Origin: Branchipolynoe longqiensis
Lineage: Eukaryota > Annelida > Polychaeta > Phyllodocida > Polynoidae
NCBI GenBank assembly: GCA_030323885.1
Contig: CM059203.1
Coordinates: 1,364,001-1,428,000 of the forward strand
DNA length: 64,000 nt
Reading direction: 5' to 3'
Each line of letters opens with the position of its first letter. The first letter of the stretch is position 1. The notes beneath the pieces were generated by a model. It had not been told where the DNA came from, made no database searches, and saw only the letters and a list, made by a program, of their open reading frames with translations. This document shows positions 20,606 through 30,449 of this stretch, one piece after another. The translations under genes and the position numbers were made by a program.

Positions 20606-21102
20606 NNNNNNNNNNNNNNNNNNNNNNNNNNNNNNNNNNNNNNNNNNNNNNNNNNNNNNNNNNNNNNNNNNNNNNNNNNNNNNNNNNNNNNNNNNNNNNN
20701 NNNNNNNNNNNNNNNNNNNNNNNNNNNNNNNNNNNNNNNNNNNNNNNNNNNNNNNNNNNNNNNNNNNNNNNNNNNNNNNNNNNNNNNNNNNNNNNNNNNN
20801 NNNNNNNNNNNNNNNNNNNNNNNNNNNNNNNNNNNNNNNNNNNNNNNNNNNNNNNNNNNNNNNNNNNNNNNNNNNNNNNNNNNNNNNNNNNNNNNNNNNN
20901 NNNNNNNNNNNNNNNNNNNNNNNNNNNNNNNNNNNNNNNNNNNNNNNNNNNNNNNNNNNNNNNNNNNNNNNNNNNNNNNNNNNNNNNNNNNNNNNNNNNN
21001 NNNNNNNNNNNNNNNNNNNNNNNNNNNNNNNNNNNNNNNNNNNNNNNNNNNNNNNNNNNNNNNNNNNNNNNNNNNNNNNNNNNNNNNNNNNNNNNNNNNN
21101 NN
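20606..21102. other. Assembly gap (N run)
   Basis: About 497 unknown bases between a SINE C-like head and a SINE A body. Both flanks are repeats. Open frames that appear to cross it are meaningless. Confidence 1.
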
Positions 21103-21325
21103 CGCTTCCTAGCCAGGCGCTTGGCATTATTAGGATAGGGCAAGGACTGGTTGGCTCAGTGTCAGGATAATGTGACTGAGTCGGATATCAGGTCATGGTG
21201 CTGGTGGCCTGGTCTCCCACTGGGGCAGCACTACAAAGTCACCATGAGTGCGCTCTGTCACAAGTCGGTACCGTCCTGATATGACCTTAGATGTTGCTAG
21301 GATGTAAAGCAACACCAAACAAGCA
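21103..21325 (+). mobile_element. SINE family A, head lost in the gap
   Basis: The body from CGCTTCCTAGCCAGGCGC to the tail ATGTTGCTAGGATGTAAAGC is intact. Confidence 0.85.
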
Positions 21326-21419
21326 AACTTTGGGGGTTCAAATGCCTTATCCTGTTGATTCACATGCTGTAGCTAGTCTTTCAAGTTCTTCACTGTTTTT
21401 ATCAACCACCAAAGTGTGA

Positions 21420-21745
21420 AGAGTTTGTTGGGGTTTTACATCCTGGCAGCATCTCAGGTCATATCGGGATGGGTACTGACTTGTGAGAGCACACACATGG
21501 CAGGCACCTTTATGGTGTTGTTCCATTGGGAGACCAGGCTGCTGGCAGCATGACCCAATATCCCACTCAATCACATTATCCTGACACTGAGCTAACCAGT
21601 CTTTGCCCTATCCTAGTAAAGCCGAGTGCCAGGTAGCAACACGTATACATTTAGTAAGTCATTGCTTTGACTCGGCAGGTTTCAAACTCCCGACCTTCCA
21701 CATGGGAAGCCTGCGCTCTACCGATTCGGCCACCACGTCTGGTAC
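21420..21745 (-). mobile_element. SINE family A, near full-length, minus
   Basis: The tail (TTTTACATCCTGGCAGCATC), body and head (CCGATTCGGCCACCACGTCTGG) all read on the minus strand. It lies tail to tail with 21103-21325. Confidence 0.85.
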
Positions 21746-21817
21746 AGACATTGTTAAACGCCAGGAGGGGTGGAGGCTGGTCTGCCTCAATAGATCAATT
21801 TGAGCACGGGTGTCACG

Positions 21818-22410
21818 AAAACAACAAACAATAACAAAACAAACAATAACAAGCAATAACAAGCAATAACAAGCAATAACAAGCAATAACAAGCAATAAC
21901 ACAATAACAAACAATAACAAGCAATAATAAACAATAACAAACAATGACAAACAATAACAAGCAATAACAAACAATAACAAACAATAACAAACAATGACAA
22001 ACAATAACAAGCAATAACAAACAATAACAAACAATAACAAGCAATAACAAGCAATAACAAGTAATAACAAACAATAACAAACAATAACACACTAACAAAC
22101 AATAATAACCAATAATAAACAATAACAAACAATGACAAACAATAACAAGCAATAACAAACAATAACAAACAATAACAAACAATGACAAACAATAACAAGC
22201 AATAACAAACAATAACAAACAATAACAAGCAATAACAAACAATAACAAACAGTAACAAACAATAACAAACAATAACAAACAATAACAAACAATAACAAAC
22301 AATAACAAACAATAACAAACAATAACAAACAATAACAAACAATAACAAACAATAACAAACAATAACAAACAATAACAAACAATAACAAACAATAACAAAC
22401 AATAACAAAC
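21818..22410. repeat. AATAACAAAC 10-bp array
   Basis: About 59 copies of AATAACAAAC run here, with variants AATAACAAGC and AATGACAAAC, and nearly perfect repeats from 22260 on. Because 10 is not a multiple of 3, all three minus frames stay open and give hydrophobic Leu-Leu-Val-Ile-Cys-Tyr repeats up to about 249 codons. I treat these as artefacts. Confidence 0.95.
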
Positions 22411-22640
22411 ATGGTGGAGTGGTTAGAGTGAGATTCCTAATCTGAAGGTTTGTGGTTCGATTCCGCTGTGTATAACTTAGAGCATCATCAAAGGCTAGTT
22501 GCTCTCATACCATGTCTATGTGGTGTGGGAGGTTAAAAATCCTTTGGGTCGCTAAAAGTGTAGGCTCAGGCTTTCTATCGACAAACTGTCTAATGGTGAA
22601 AACAGGCAGTATAAATCTTCAAGAAAAAACATTAACTGTA
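22411..22640 (+). mobile_element. SINE family B, with shorter head
   Basis: GGTGGAGTGGTTAGAGTGAG, GATTCCTAATCTGAAGG, TTGTGGTTCGATTCC, then the B body and tail ending GGCAGTATAAATCTTCAAG. It lacks the TTTTTTCTAGGTC insert of the other B copies. Confidence 0.75.
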
Positions 22641-22659
22641 AAACACCAATAACTGATGG

Positions 22660-22870
22660 GATGGCCAAATGAGTTTAATTCCCACTTCTTGTGTAGCAGG
22701 TCATGAGATTCCAAACTGCATTTCAGGCCCTCGCCAGGTCAAGTTAATGCCTTAAAAATTAATACTTGTCGCTACTTAGTCTGGTGCTCGGTATTACTGT
22801 CATAGGGCAAAGAGCGGTGGAATGAGGAAGACCAATTGTCCACGATTGAAATTTTCCTTGATTAATTAAC
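22660..22870 (+). mobile_element. SINE A/B hybrid
   Basis: The A head (GATGGGATGGCCAAATGAGT) and body (CTTGTCGCTACTTAGTCTGG, CATAGGGCAAAGAGC) run straight into the B tail (GGTGGAATGAGGAAGACCAA, TTGTCCACGATTGAAATTTT). Same join as 7665, 12335 and 47290. Confidence 0.65.
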
Positions 22871-23304
22871 AAATGTAATAAAACACGTGCGCAAACAAAA
22901 CAACAAAAATTAGAAAATGAAAATAAATAGCAAACAAAGATACTCGATGATCAATCAATCCGGCTCCTGTATTGCTGTTGTTTGCAGAATTAGCCGAGGA
23001 TATTTGTGGATATTGTCAAAGCAACTTGATTATAACTTGTATACGAAATAGTCACCATGGAAGTATACATGGCTAGACTAGCCCCCACCCCCGCCCCCAC
23101 CATCCACCACACCCCTCCCACCCACCATGATCCATTCGAGTACTAAATGATATTCATGTTTGAAATTCCTGACCCAAAACGAAGCCGGCCCCGCAAGCAA
23201 GTAACAACAGCATTATGCTCTGTTCGATTTATTTATTTTCTTTCTGACAGCATCCCTTGTATAAGAGCAAATGCAGGTCTATATAAATATTAAACAATAA
23301 ATGT
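22871..23304. other. Unassigned AT-rich stretch with a C-rich patch
   Basis: A C-rich patch lies at 23080-23125. No gene is seen. Confidence 0.4.
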
Positions 23305-24065
23305 ATATACATCTCCATCTCCCTCCCTCTCTCCTCCTATTTACATTACTTTCCTCTCCCTCCCCTCTCTCTCCCTTCCCCTCTCTTCCCTCTTCCTCCC
23401 TTCTCCCGCGATTTCCCACTCCCTCCCTTTTCCCTCGCCTCTCCCTGCCCTCTCTCCTTCCCTGCCCATCTTCCCTCCCGTCTGACTCCCATCTTCCCTC
23501 TCCCTCCCCTCTCTCCCTTCTCCCTCGCCTCTCCCTCTCTCCATCCTCCCTCCCCTCTCCCTCCTTTCTCTCTCTCCCTCCCCTTTCTCCCTTCTCGCTC
23601 TCCTCTCCCCTTCACATAACCACCCTCTCTCCTCCCTCTCCATCGTCCTCCTTCTCGTCCCTGTTTCTTCCGTTTTTCCCTCCCCTCTCCCAGTCCTTCC
23701 TCCCTCCTCCCTCCTCCCCCCTATCCCTCCCTTCTCCTCCATCCTCCCCCTATCTCTCCCCCTCTCCTTCCCCCTCCTCCCTCCTCCCACCTCCTCTCCC
23801 CCCTATTCCCCTCCCCTCCTCCTTCCCTCCTCCCCTATCTCCTCCCCTCTCCTTCCCCCTCTCCCTCCTCCCTCCCTCCTCCCCCATCCCCCCCCTCCCC
23901 TTCCTCCTCTCCCCCTCCCCCTATCTCCTTCCCTCTCCTTCCCCTCTCCCTCCTCCCATCCCTCTCCCCCAATCCCTCCCCTCATTCCTTCCCCCTCTCC
24001 CTCCTCTCTCCACTCCCCCTATCCCCATCCCCCTCCCCCTCTCCCTTCCCCTCACCCTCCCACAC
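23305..24065. repeat. Long polypyrimidine tract (CT-rich)
   Basis: About 760 bases are almost only C and T on the + strand, with short CTCTCCCTCCC mirror units. Such tracts can form triplex (H-)DNA. They keep frames open (Ser-Leu-Pro on +, Arg-Glu-Gly on -), which is why long apparent proteins appear. Confidence 0.95.
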
Positions 24066-24289
24066 GTTTCTCTCCGTTGCCTTTCTCATCAACACCAACA
24101 CGATTACACCCCTGGGGCCCTCACTGCCAATGCGCATTCAAGAACTCATCGGTCAAGTTGCACCCCAGTCAGTCATCCTTTCCGTAACACCCTCCGCCTG
24201 AATTCACACTAGCCCGGCCCCGCAGGTCTGACAGCGTATCACCGCCTGGTTACAGAGCTCCCACAATGCACCCTGCATCAACACCACCC

Positions 24290-25080
24290 AGGGTCCGTAC
24301 ACATGTGAAGATATGGAATTGAAGGCTAGTTCCAGGCTCTTCAAGGCTGTTTTTAATAGGAATTCAATACTATTTTCATTTCCATTTCAGGAATAAAAAA
24401 CTAAATTGACAAATGGCGATTTCAGAGTAATTTAGATCAGTGGGAACAGTTCAATAGAATTCAATGCTTTCAAAGACTAATTACCAAAATTAGTGTAAAG
24501 TTGCCGGCTGGCGGTGTGAGTGGTGTGGACAGGCTAACGAGAAATCAATACAGGTAATGAAGGAAAGTAAAAAAGAGTGAAAGGTAGGAGAGTGAGACTC
24601 CCTGGTTTATTATCTTATATAGGTTTCTAGAATCCAAGATGGTGGTGGTCACATGGGTTGATCTCCCAATCAGAGTTCAATCTCTTGTATCCAAGGCCTT
24701 GTCATGCTGGCCACAGTATCTTGTGGTGTGTAATGATCCATAAATAACACCTGGCGGGAGGGGGTATGTGAGGCAACTCCTCCAAAGACTGTATCTAAGA
24801 AGTGACACTCCTCCTCTATACTATTTTACTATGCAATTTCTATATTTATGAGTAATAGTTTACCAACTCCACATATCCCTCATATGCCTTTGGCTTTTAT
24901 ATATTATCATTTACCATTATATAGACAAGTTGCAATTTATTATAGTAGAGTTCATCTATCCTCATATGTCATCATATCAAAAATTGTAAAATTGGATTAA
25001 TTCAAGGCTTTTCAATGCTTTGAAATGGGGCGAATGAAGTTCAAGACTTTTCAATACTTTCCAGGCCGCATATGGACCCT
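24290..25080. mobile_element. hAT-like MITE with AGGGTCCGTACA ends, split by repeat F
   Basis: The left end AGGGTCCGTACACATGTGAA and the right end GGCCGCATATGGACCCT are inverted. ACCACCC directly repeats on both sides (24283-24289, 25081-25087), close to the 8-bp duplication usual for hAT. Words like TTCAAGGCTTTTCAATGC are typical of this family, also seen at 43179-44062 and 56025-56316. The element is interrupted by repeat F. Confidence 0.65.
24497..24980 (-). mobile_element. LTR-like repeat F, nested, with 5-bp duplication
   Basis: Matches 15790-16357 on the opposite strand. AAAAT lies just left of the block (about 24489-24493) and again just right of it (about 24980-24984), the 5-bp duplication expected of an LTR retrotransposon. 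On the minus strand it begins TGATATGATGACATATGAGG and ends near CTTTACACTA. Likely a solo LTR. Confidence 0.5.
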
Positions 25081-25149
25081 ACCACCCTTATAAGCCACAC
25101 ACTGCCTATGCCAAATGTCGATAATGAACTGTTGGCTCCACGGTGCATT

Positions 25150-25885
25150 GTGGAATCCACCAGACGCTGTGGCTGAATCGGTAGAGTGCAGGCTTCCTGT
25201 GCTGGTTGACATTTTGATTCCTAGTCGAGTCAAATCATGACTTATGAAATTACTACTTAAGCCCCAGTCACACATACTCGGATCAGGGGCCGGACGAGCC
25301 CCGGACCGCCATCCGGGGTGGTCCGGGGCGATCCGGGGTGATCCGTGGCTCGTCCATGGCTCGTCCGTGCCGACACTCCCCGACCCGACCTGATCCGTGG
25401 CTCGTCCGGCACTGTCCGGGCTCGGCCCCGGATGCTTTAAAATGTTTAAAACATCCGGGGCAGTCTGGGGCGGTCCGGGGCAGTCTGGCTTTTGGTCCGG
25501 GGCTCGTCCGGGACTCGTCCGGGAAAGTGTGACTGCGAGGCAAAAATCTACGAAAACAGTGATTTTATCCGTGGCGGTCTGGGACAGTCCGGGCCGTTGG
25601 TCCATGGGTGGTCTGGCTCAAAATCCAGGGCTCGTCCGGCTATGTGTGACTGGGGCTTTATCGCTACCTAGCCTGGCGCTGGGCATTAATAGGATAGGAC
25701 AAGGACTGGTTAGCACAGTATAACTATAAGGATAATGTGATTATGCGGGATATCGGGTAATGGTGCCAGTGGCCTGGTCTCCCAGTGGGGCAGCACTATA
25801 AAGTGACCATTAGTGCGCCCTGTCACAAAATGGTACCTGTCCTGATAGATGTTGTTAAGACGTAAAACAACAACCAAACAAGCAT
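25150..25885 (+). mobile_element. SINE family A split by a TTAA-type MITE
   Basis: The head (ACGCTGTGGCTGAATCGGTA) reaches 25260 and the body resumes at 25657 (TTTATCGCTACCTAGCCTGG). The join in an empty copy would read GATACTT(A)TCGCTACC, as other copies do, so the MITE at 25261-25656 came later. Confidence 0.8.
25261..25656. mobile_element. TTAA-type MITE with CCGGGGC/TCGTCCGG body (core family)
   Basis: The ends GCCCCAGTCACACATA and TATGTGTGACTGGGGC are inverted. The flanks are TTAA (left) and TTTA (right). The body repeats TCCGGGG, GGCTCGTCCG and CGGGGCGGTCC in both directions. A weak form of the shared core (GCTTTAAAATGTTTAAAAC) lies at 25435-25453, near the centre. No coding capacity. 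Confidence 0.75.
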
Positions 25886-25911
25886 TGTGAGATCATAAAC
25901 AAGGCACACAC

Positions 25912-25950
25912 ACTCAACCCCCCCCCCCCTACACACACACATACACACGC
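25912..25950. repeat. C-run and CA repeat
   Basis: CACACTCAACCCCCCCCCCC followed by TACACACACACATACACAC. A short simple tract. Confidence 0.7.
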
Positions 25951-26408
25951 TTCAGTTCCTCCTTGTTAGCTAACCGATACTGACCATCTATACATTATAC
26001 ACTAAACTCTCTAGTTCCCCATTTCTCCGCTTGGGCGCCACCTGTGAGTGGTAAATAAATAAGACAAACTGTGTGTAAAGTGGTAAATGAACTAGCCTAC
26101 TGGAAGATCACTCCTTGGGGAAGCCGTACAGTTAAAAACGATTGATGGCTCCTAAAGGAAAGTAAATTATAATGACCAACCTAATGCATGCAATATAGTG
26201 ACTGTCGGGTGCTGCCACCTATCATTGTAATATGCATCGTGTATTCTGGTGGGTAATTGGGTACAGGAAGGAAGGCCACTCCACCACAGCGCTTAACGAG
26301 GAATAATAGTAATACAGTACATGTTCCCCTACAATTTATCCTTGTATAATGCAGTATGCATCACATAAATAAATATCTATAGACATATAGTATATATATG
26401 TATATATA
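25951..26408. other. Unassigned stretch
   Basis: No gene or named repeat is seen. Confidence 0.4.
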
Positions 26409-26910
26409 TGTAGTGGTCTGCACTGACCTCTCGGGCAAGGAGCCGCATAGACAGGTAGGTATGGGTAGTGTGTTGATATCAGGGAGCCTAGGTGGTGTAA
26501 TGGTTAGCACACTGGCCCGGAATGCAAAGAGATGTGGGTTCGAGTCCCGCTCTAGGCGCAATATTTCCCATTTTCATCACCCCCATGACACTGGTTGCCG
26601 TGACCAGGATCCTGTACAAGCTATGCGCTGTATAGTTGTTGAACCTACCCTGTGTATGTATGTAAGTGCATTGCCTGTATGTATGTAATTGTAAGCATTA
26701 AAAGACTTACAATTCCAGGGGGACGAGTGTAGTAGTCTGCACTGACCTCTCAGGCAAGGAGCAGCATAGACAGGTAGGCATGGGTAGTGTGTTGATATCA
26801 CGGAGCCTAGGTGGTGTAATGGTTAGCACACTGGCCCGGAATGCAAAGAGATGTGGGTTCAAGTCCCGCTCTAGGCGCAATATTTCCCATTTTCACCACC
26901 CCCTTGACAT
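26409..26910 (+). mobile_element. SINE family C, tandem dimer
   Basis: Copy 1 (26409-26726) has GTCTGCACTGACCTCTCGGG, a tRNA-like block (AGCCTAGGTGGTGTAATGGT to GTTCGAGTCCCGCTCTAGGC), a body and the tail AAGACTTACAATTCCAGGGG. Copy 2 starts at once (26727) and stops at CCCCTTGACAT before a TA microsatellite. The period is about 317 bases. The same dimer arrangement occurs at 39605-40110. Confidence 0.85.
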
Positions 26911-27140
26911 ATATATATATATATATAGACAAATATGTATATACATAAATATATATACATATATATAAATCGAAACCCGAAACTGCAGCAACATATACAA
27001 TAACCATAATACACAATATAAGCGAAAAAAATCTGATCGGTTAATTTATATTTGTATAACCCTTATACTTCAAATAATGCAGTATGCATCACATATATAA
27101 ATATATATATATACATATATAAATGTATGTACATTAATAC
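26911..27140. repeat. AT-rich microsatellite patches
   Basis: (TA)n and ATATATACATA-type repeats are separated by short unique sequence. Confidence 0.75.
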
Positions 27141-27235
27141 ATACATATATGATGCACAATTGATGGAAGAGACCAAACAAATCAGAAACAAATCAAAAAC
27201 AAAACAGCGAAATGTGGAAAGCAGCCACCACCTAG

Positions 27236-27400
27236 TGTCCCCCCCCCCCACTCACACCCCTACCCACCTCCACCCCAACCCCAACCTCCACCCTCACATT
27301 CCACAGCCACCACCTAGTGCCCCCCACGCACACCCCTACCCACCTCCCCCCAACCCCATCCACCACCTGCAGGGCCTGCATCCCACTCATTCCGGTCACA
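27236..27400. repeat. C-rich tract with duplicated CAGCCACCACCTAGTG block
   Basis: CAGCCACCACCTAGTG followed by a C run and ACCCCTACCCACCTCC occurs twice (near 27222 and 27303). A local duplication in a C/A-rich tract. Confidence 0.6.
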
Positions 27401-27407
27401 CCCCACT

Positions 27408-27572
27408 AACCTTGTGTGGGATATCAGGTCATGGTGCCAGCGGCTTGACCTCCCAGTGAGGCAATACTATAAAGTCGCCATGAGTGCACACTGTCACAAG
27501 TCAGTACCCATCCTGGTATGGCCAAGGGTCTTGCTGGGGCATAAAACTACAACAACCAACCAACCTCCCCCG
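27408..27572 (+). mobile_element. SINE family A, 5'-truncated
   Basis: The body from GTGTGGGATATCAGGTCATG to the tail CTACAACAACCAACCAACC. The head is missing. Confidence 0.75.
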
Positions 27573-27827
27573 GCCCTCTTAGAAGACGAGCGTTGGTCTC
27601 CTAGATTATCTTTCTCTCTCCGCCCCCTTGCACTGCACCACCCACACCCACCTGCTCCCTTGTTCCGCCCCCCCCCCCCAATTTCTCCAACCACTACCCA
27701 CCGGAAGCCAACTCCCGGCCAAATGGGACCACCTGCGGAAGTGCCCATGCAGTGCTGCAGATTTGCAGATTAGCAGCGTCAGTGCGTTAACGTGACTGAA
27801 AACTCCCCAAAAACAAACAACACTTAC

Positions 27828-28150
27828 CTTGCAACAAACAGCGCCCCATCCCTCTCCCTCCTCTCTGGGCCGGTGCCCGGTGCGCCTTGGCTGGTTCCCG
27901 GCGGGCTGTGCGGCTGGTCCCCGGCTGGCGGCGCTGTGCAGCGGGGCGCCTGTGCCCGCACCCGGCGTGCTGGCTGTAACTGCGGTAATCCACAAGCGGT
28001 GCAGTGTGGCCGTGCGTCCGGGAACTGACTGCGCGCCGCCCGGTGCCCAGCTCGTGGCGCGCCACTCAGCCTCGTTCTGACGCACCGCCCGCCGCCCCCT
28101 ATACCGGCGCTTTCCGGTACCAACGCCTGGCTGCGCCCGCTGCTTCCAGC
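27828..28150 (-). promoter_or_regulatory. CpG-rich island with a possible minus-strand first exon
   Basis: This is the most CpG-dense stretch of the window (GGCGGCGCTGTGCAGCGG, GCGCGCCGCCCGG, CCGCCCGCCGCC). On the minus strand the exon-like sequence ends ..TTGCAAG followed by the donor GTAAGTG (exon edge 27828), and an ATG at 27849-27847 would open a 7-codon start (Met-Gly-Arg-Cys-Leu-Leu-Gln). A first exon of a gene running left is possible, but I found no second exon. It could also be a retained GC-rich repeat. Confidence 0.3.
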
Positions 28151-28500
28151 CGACCAGACGGGATGGCCGAATGAATTGAGCGTCCGCCTCCTGTTTTGGG
28201 AGATAAGGGGATCCGAACCCATGGGTTTGGGGGTTCGAACCCTGGTCGAGTCAAACCAATGACTTAGAAATGTATACTTGTTGCTTCCTAGTCAGGCGCT
28301 CATTAATAGGATAGGGCAAGGACTGGTTGGCTCAGTGTCAGGATAATGTGACTGAGTGGGATATCAGGTCATGTTGCTGGTGGCCTGGTCTGCCAATGGG
28401 GCATCACTGTAAAGTCACCATGAGTGCGCACTGTCACAAGTCAGTACACATCCTGATATGATCTGAGATGTTGCTAGCACGTAAAACAACAACAGACAAA
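28151..28500 (+). mobile_element. SINE family A, full-length
   Basis: The head ACCAGACGGGATGGCCGAAT, B-box GGGGGTTCGAACCCTGG, body, and tail GATGTTGCTAGCACGTAAAAC are present. The head carries a small extra block GGGGATCCGAACCCATGGG. Confidence 0.85.
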
Positions 28501-28534
28501 GAAACAAAACAACTACTCCCAGCCTCGCATTCTC

Positions 28535-28615
28535 ACACAGACTAAGGCGTTGAACCTGAAATCCAATGGGTTCTACCCGCACAGGTTTGAACCCTGTCAG
28601 CTGCGACCCATTTAC
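28535..28615 (+). pseudogene. tRNA-Ser-like remnant
   Basis: ACTAAGGCGTTGAACCTGAA, ATCCAATGGGTTCTACCCGC and AGGTTTGAACCCTGTCAGCTGC match the sequence at 29185-29266 in order, but the 5' half of the D arm is lost and the anticodon arm is changed (CTGAA for CTCGAA). A decayed relative. Confidence 0.6.
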
Positions 28616-28744
28616 TTTTCCATACACAGATCATTTACCCGTGTGCCACAATTCTGTTACTTTGTCGGTGGCTTATTTGTATGTCTAGGTTTCACCAAAA
28701 TTTGCATGTTGAGCTGACTTGACATGAAGCTTGAAACTTCAAAG

Positions 28745-29010
28745 ATCAAAAACTCCAGTGCTTAAAAATTGATACTTGTCGCTTCCTAGCCAGGAGCTCG
28801 GCATTATTAGGACATGGCAAGGACTGGTGTGCTCAGTGTCAGGATAATGTGACTGTGTGGGGTACCAGGTCATGGTGCTGGTGGCCTGGTTTCCCAGTGT
28901 GACAGCACTATAAAGTCGCCATCAGTGCACACTGTCACAAGTCGGTATGCATCCTGATATGACCTTAGATGTTGCTAGGACTTAAAACAACAACAAACCA
29001 TCAACGTAAT
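28745..29010 (+). mobile_element. SINE family A, head missing
   Basis: It starts TTAAAAATTGATACTTGTCG and continues to GATGTTGCTAGGACTTAAAAC. No tRNA-like head precedes it. Confidence 0.8.
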
Positions 29011-29184
29011 TCCAACACGCATGGGTAAAACCCAATAGTTCCTAGTCCCAGACCTTAAGCGTGTGGCCATGACCGCTCTTGAAAAGATGTTTGCTTCATT
29101 CCTGTGTTGATGAGCTGTCCCCTAAAGTGACTAAATGTTGTTGGTTGTGAATCAACATGTCGCTTGCAAACAAGCTTATCATGA

Positions 29185-29266
29185 TCAGTTGTGGCCAAGT
29201 GGTTAAGGCGTTGGACTCGAAATCCAATGGGTTCTACCCACAGAGGTTCGAACCCTGTCAGCTGCA
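29185..29266 (+). tRNA. tRNA-Ser(CGA)-like sequence
   Basis: 82 bases fold as a serine tRNA with a long variable arm. The D arm is GCCAAGTGGTTAAGGC, the anticodon arm TTGGA-CTCGAAA-TCCAA with anticodon CGA, the variable arm has GGG/CCC pairing, and the T arm is AGAGG-TTCGAAC-CCTGT. The acceptor TCAGTTG/CAGCTGC has one mismatch and one G-U pair, and the T stem has one mismatch. No T-run follows at once (the first is near 29297). It may be a working gene, a pseudogene or a retroelement head; a relative lies at 28535. Confidence 0.45.
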
Positions 29267-29294
29267 TTCTTTAGCTGAAGTCTGCACTCTATCA

Positions 29295-29622
29295 ATTTTT
29301 TCTTTTTTTTGGTCCATTAGTTGCTTAAGCAGGGGAAATTTCAGTCATAGACGACTGGTCTTCCTCATTCCACTGCTGGTCGATAGAAAGCCCGAGCCTA
29401 CACTTTTACCGACCCAAGGGATTTTGAACCTCCCACACCACATAGACATGGTATGAGAGCAACCGGCCTTTGATGACACTGTAAGTTATACACAGCGGTG
29501 GAAATCCAAATTGGCAGAGCTGGGGCCACGGGGAATCGAACCGCCGACCCTCAGATTAGGAGTCTGACCTAGAAAAAAAGTCAGACACTCTAACCACTTC
29601 ACCACAGAGAACGCTCTAGAGG
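29295..29622 (-). mobile_element. SINE family B, full-length, minus
   Basis: The T-rich end (TTTTTTCTTTTTTTTGGTCC) is the reversed A-tail. Body and head (CGGGGAATCGAACCGCCGAC, CTAACCACTTCACCACAGAG) follow. Complete. Confidence 0.9.
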
Positions 29623-29655
29623 CGTCGTTAAATTAAAAAAACAAGCTCTACTTTT
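29623..29655 (+). mobile_element. SINE family D, last 30 bases
   Basis: CTCTAGAGGCGTCGTTAAAT plus AAAAAAACAAGCT is the D tail only. It abuts the head end of the B copy. Confidence 0.55.
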
Positions 29656-29679
29656 TTCAAATAGCACCGACATGTCAGC

Positions 29680-30075
29680 CGGGATCAGATACAGTGGCTG
29701 GATTGGTAGAGTGCAGGCTTCCCGTGCGGAAGGTGGGGAGTTCGATTTCCAGTCACGTCAAACCCAAACTTACAATATTTATATTTGTCACTACCATGCG
29801 CTCGGCATTACTAGGATAGGGCAAGGACTGGTCAAGTTGCCATGAGTGTGCACTGTCACAATTCAATTCAATTCTTTATTTCAGACCCAGGATTATGGCA
29901 GTTACATAATTTGGTCCATAGTAGCTACTTATAAAAATATATGTGAATAACATAGCAGGAATAGTATGAATACTACAATACTAACCATTATCAAAATGTT
30001 GGTCTCCATACAGTAGTCTGATGCCCATCCTGATATGACCCTAACTGTTGCCAGGGCGTATAACTCCAAGAAAAC
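29680..30075 (+). mobile_element. SINE family A interrupted by an insertion
   Basis: Head and body run to GTGCACTGTCACAATTC near 29868 and the tail resumes near 30014 (GATGCCCATCCTGATATGAC). In between are about 145 bases starting AATTCAATTCTTTATTTCAG, probably a fragment of another retroelement. Confidence 0.65.
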
Positions 30076-30149
30076 ACTGTCAGACGCCATGCTACCATTT
30101 TCACAAACCGGAAACAGTAAATTAGTGTGCATCTTCTTGCACTAGACGT

Positions 30150-30425
30150 GACAGGACGGAATGACCGACTGAGTAGAGCGCCCGAATACTGTGCGGGAGG
30201 TCAAGGGATCAACCACTAGCCGAGTCAAATCAAACACTTACAATAATGATAAATGTTGCTACCTTACCTGCTGTTTTACATTCCCAGGATAATGCAAGCT
30301 AGGACTGGTTTGTTCAGTGTGAGGATAAAGCAACCATTAGGATGCCCTGTCATTAATCAACACCCACTCTGATAAGACTGCACCCACTCTGATATGTTGC
30401 TAGGCGTAGGACGTAAAATCAATAT
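30150..30425 (+). mobile_element. SINE family A, diverged
   Basis: GGACGGAATGACCGACTGAG, GTCAAGGGATCAACCACTAG and a degraded body and tail (CTGATATGTTGCTAGGCG) are readable. Confidence 0.6.
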
Positions 30426-30449
30426 GATTGATCAATAAACAATTGATGA

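Noticed and set aside
20482..21170. Frames of 175-218 codons across the second gap
   Set aside because: Made of N plus SINE flanks.
21659..22408. 249-codon hydrophobic minus-strand frame that looks like a membrane protein
   Set aside because: Caused by the AATAACAAAC 10-bp array; all three minus frames are open with the same amino-acid pattern.
23301..24212. 303-codon Ser/Leu/Pro open frame
   Set aside because: Product of a polypyrimidine tract; no domain, and a complementary Arg/Glu/Gly frame is equally open.
27606..28222. 132- and 159-codon minus frames in the CpG-rich island taken as complete proteins
   Set aside because: GC-rich sequence is poor in stops; no recognisable domain, and a consensus donor interrupts them. 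Only a possible first exon is kept, at low confidence.
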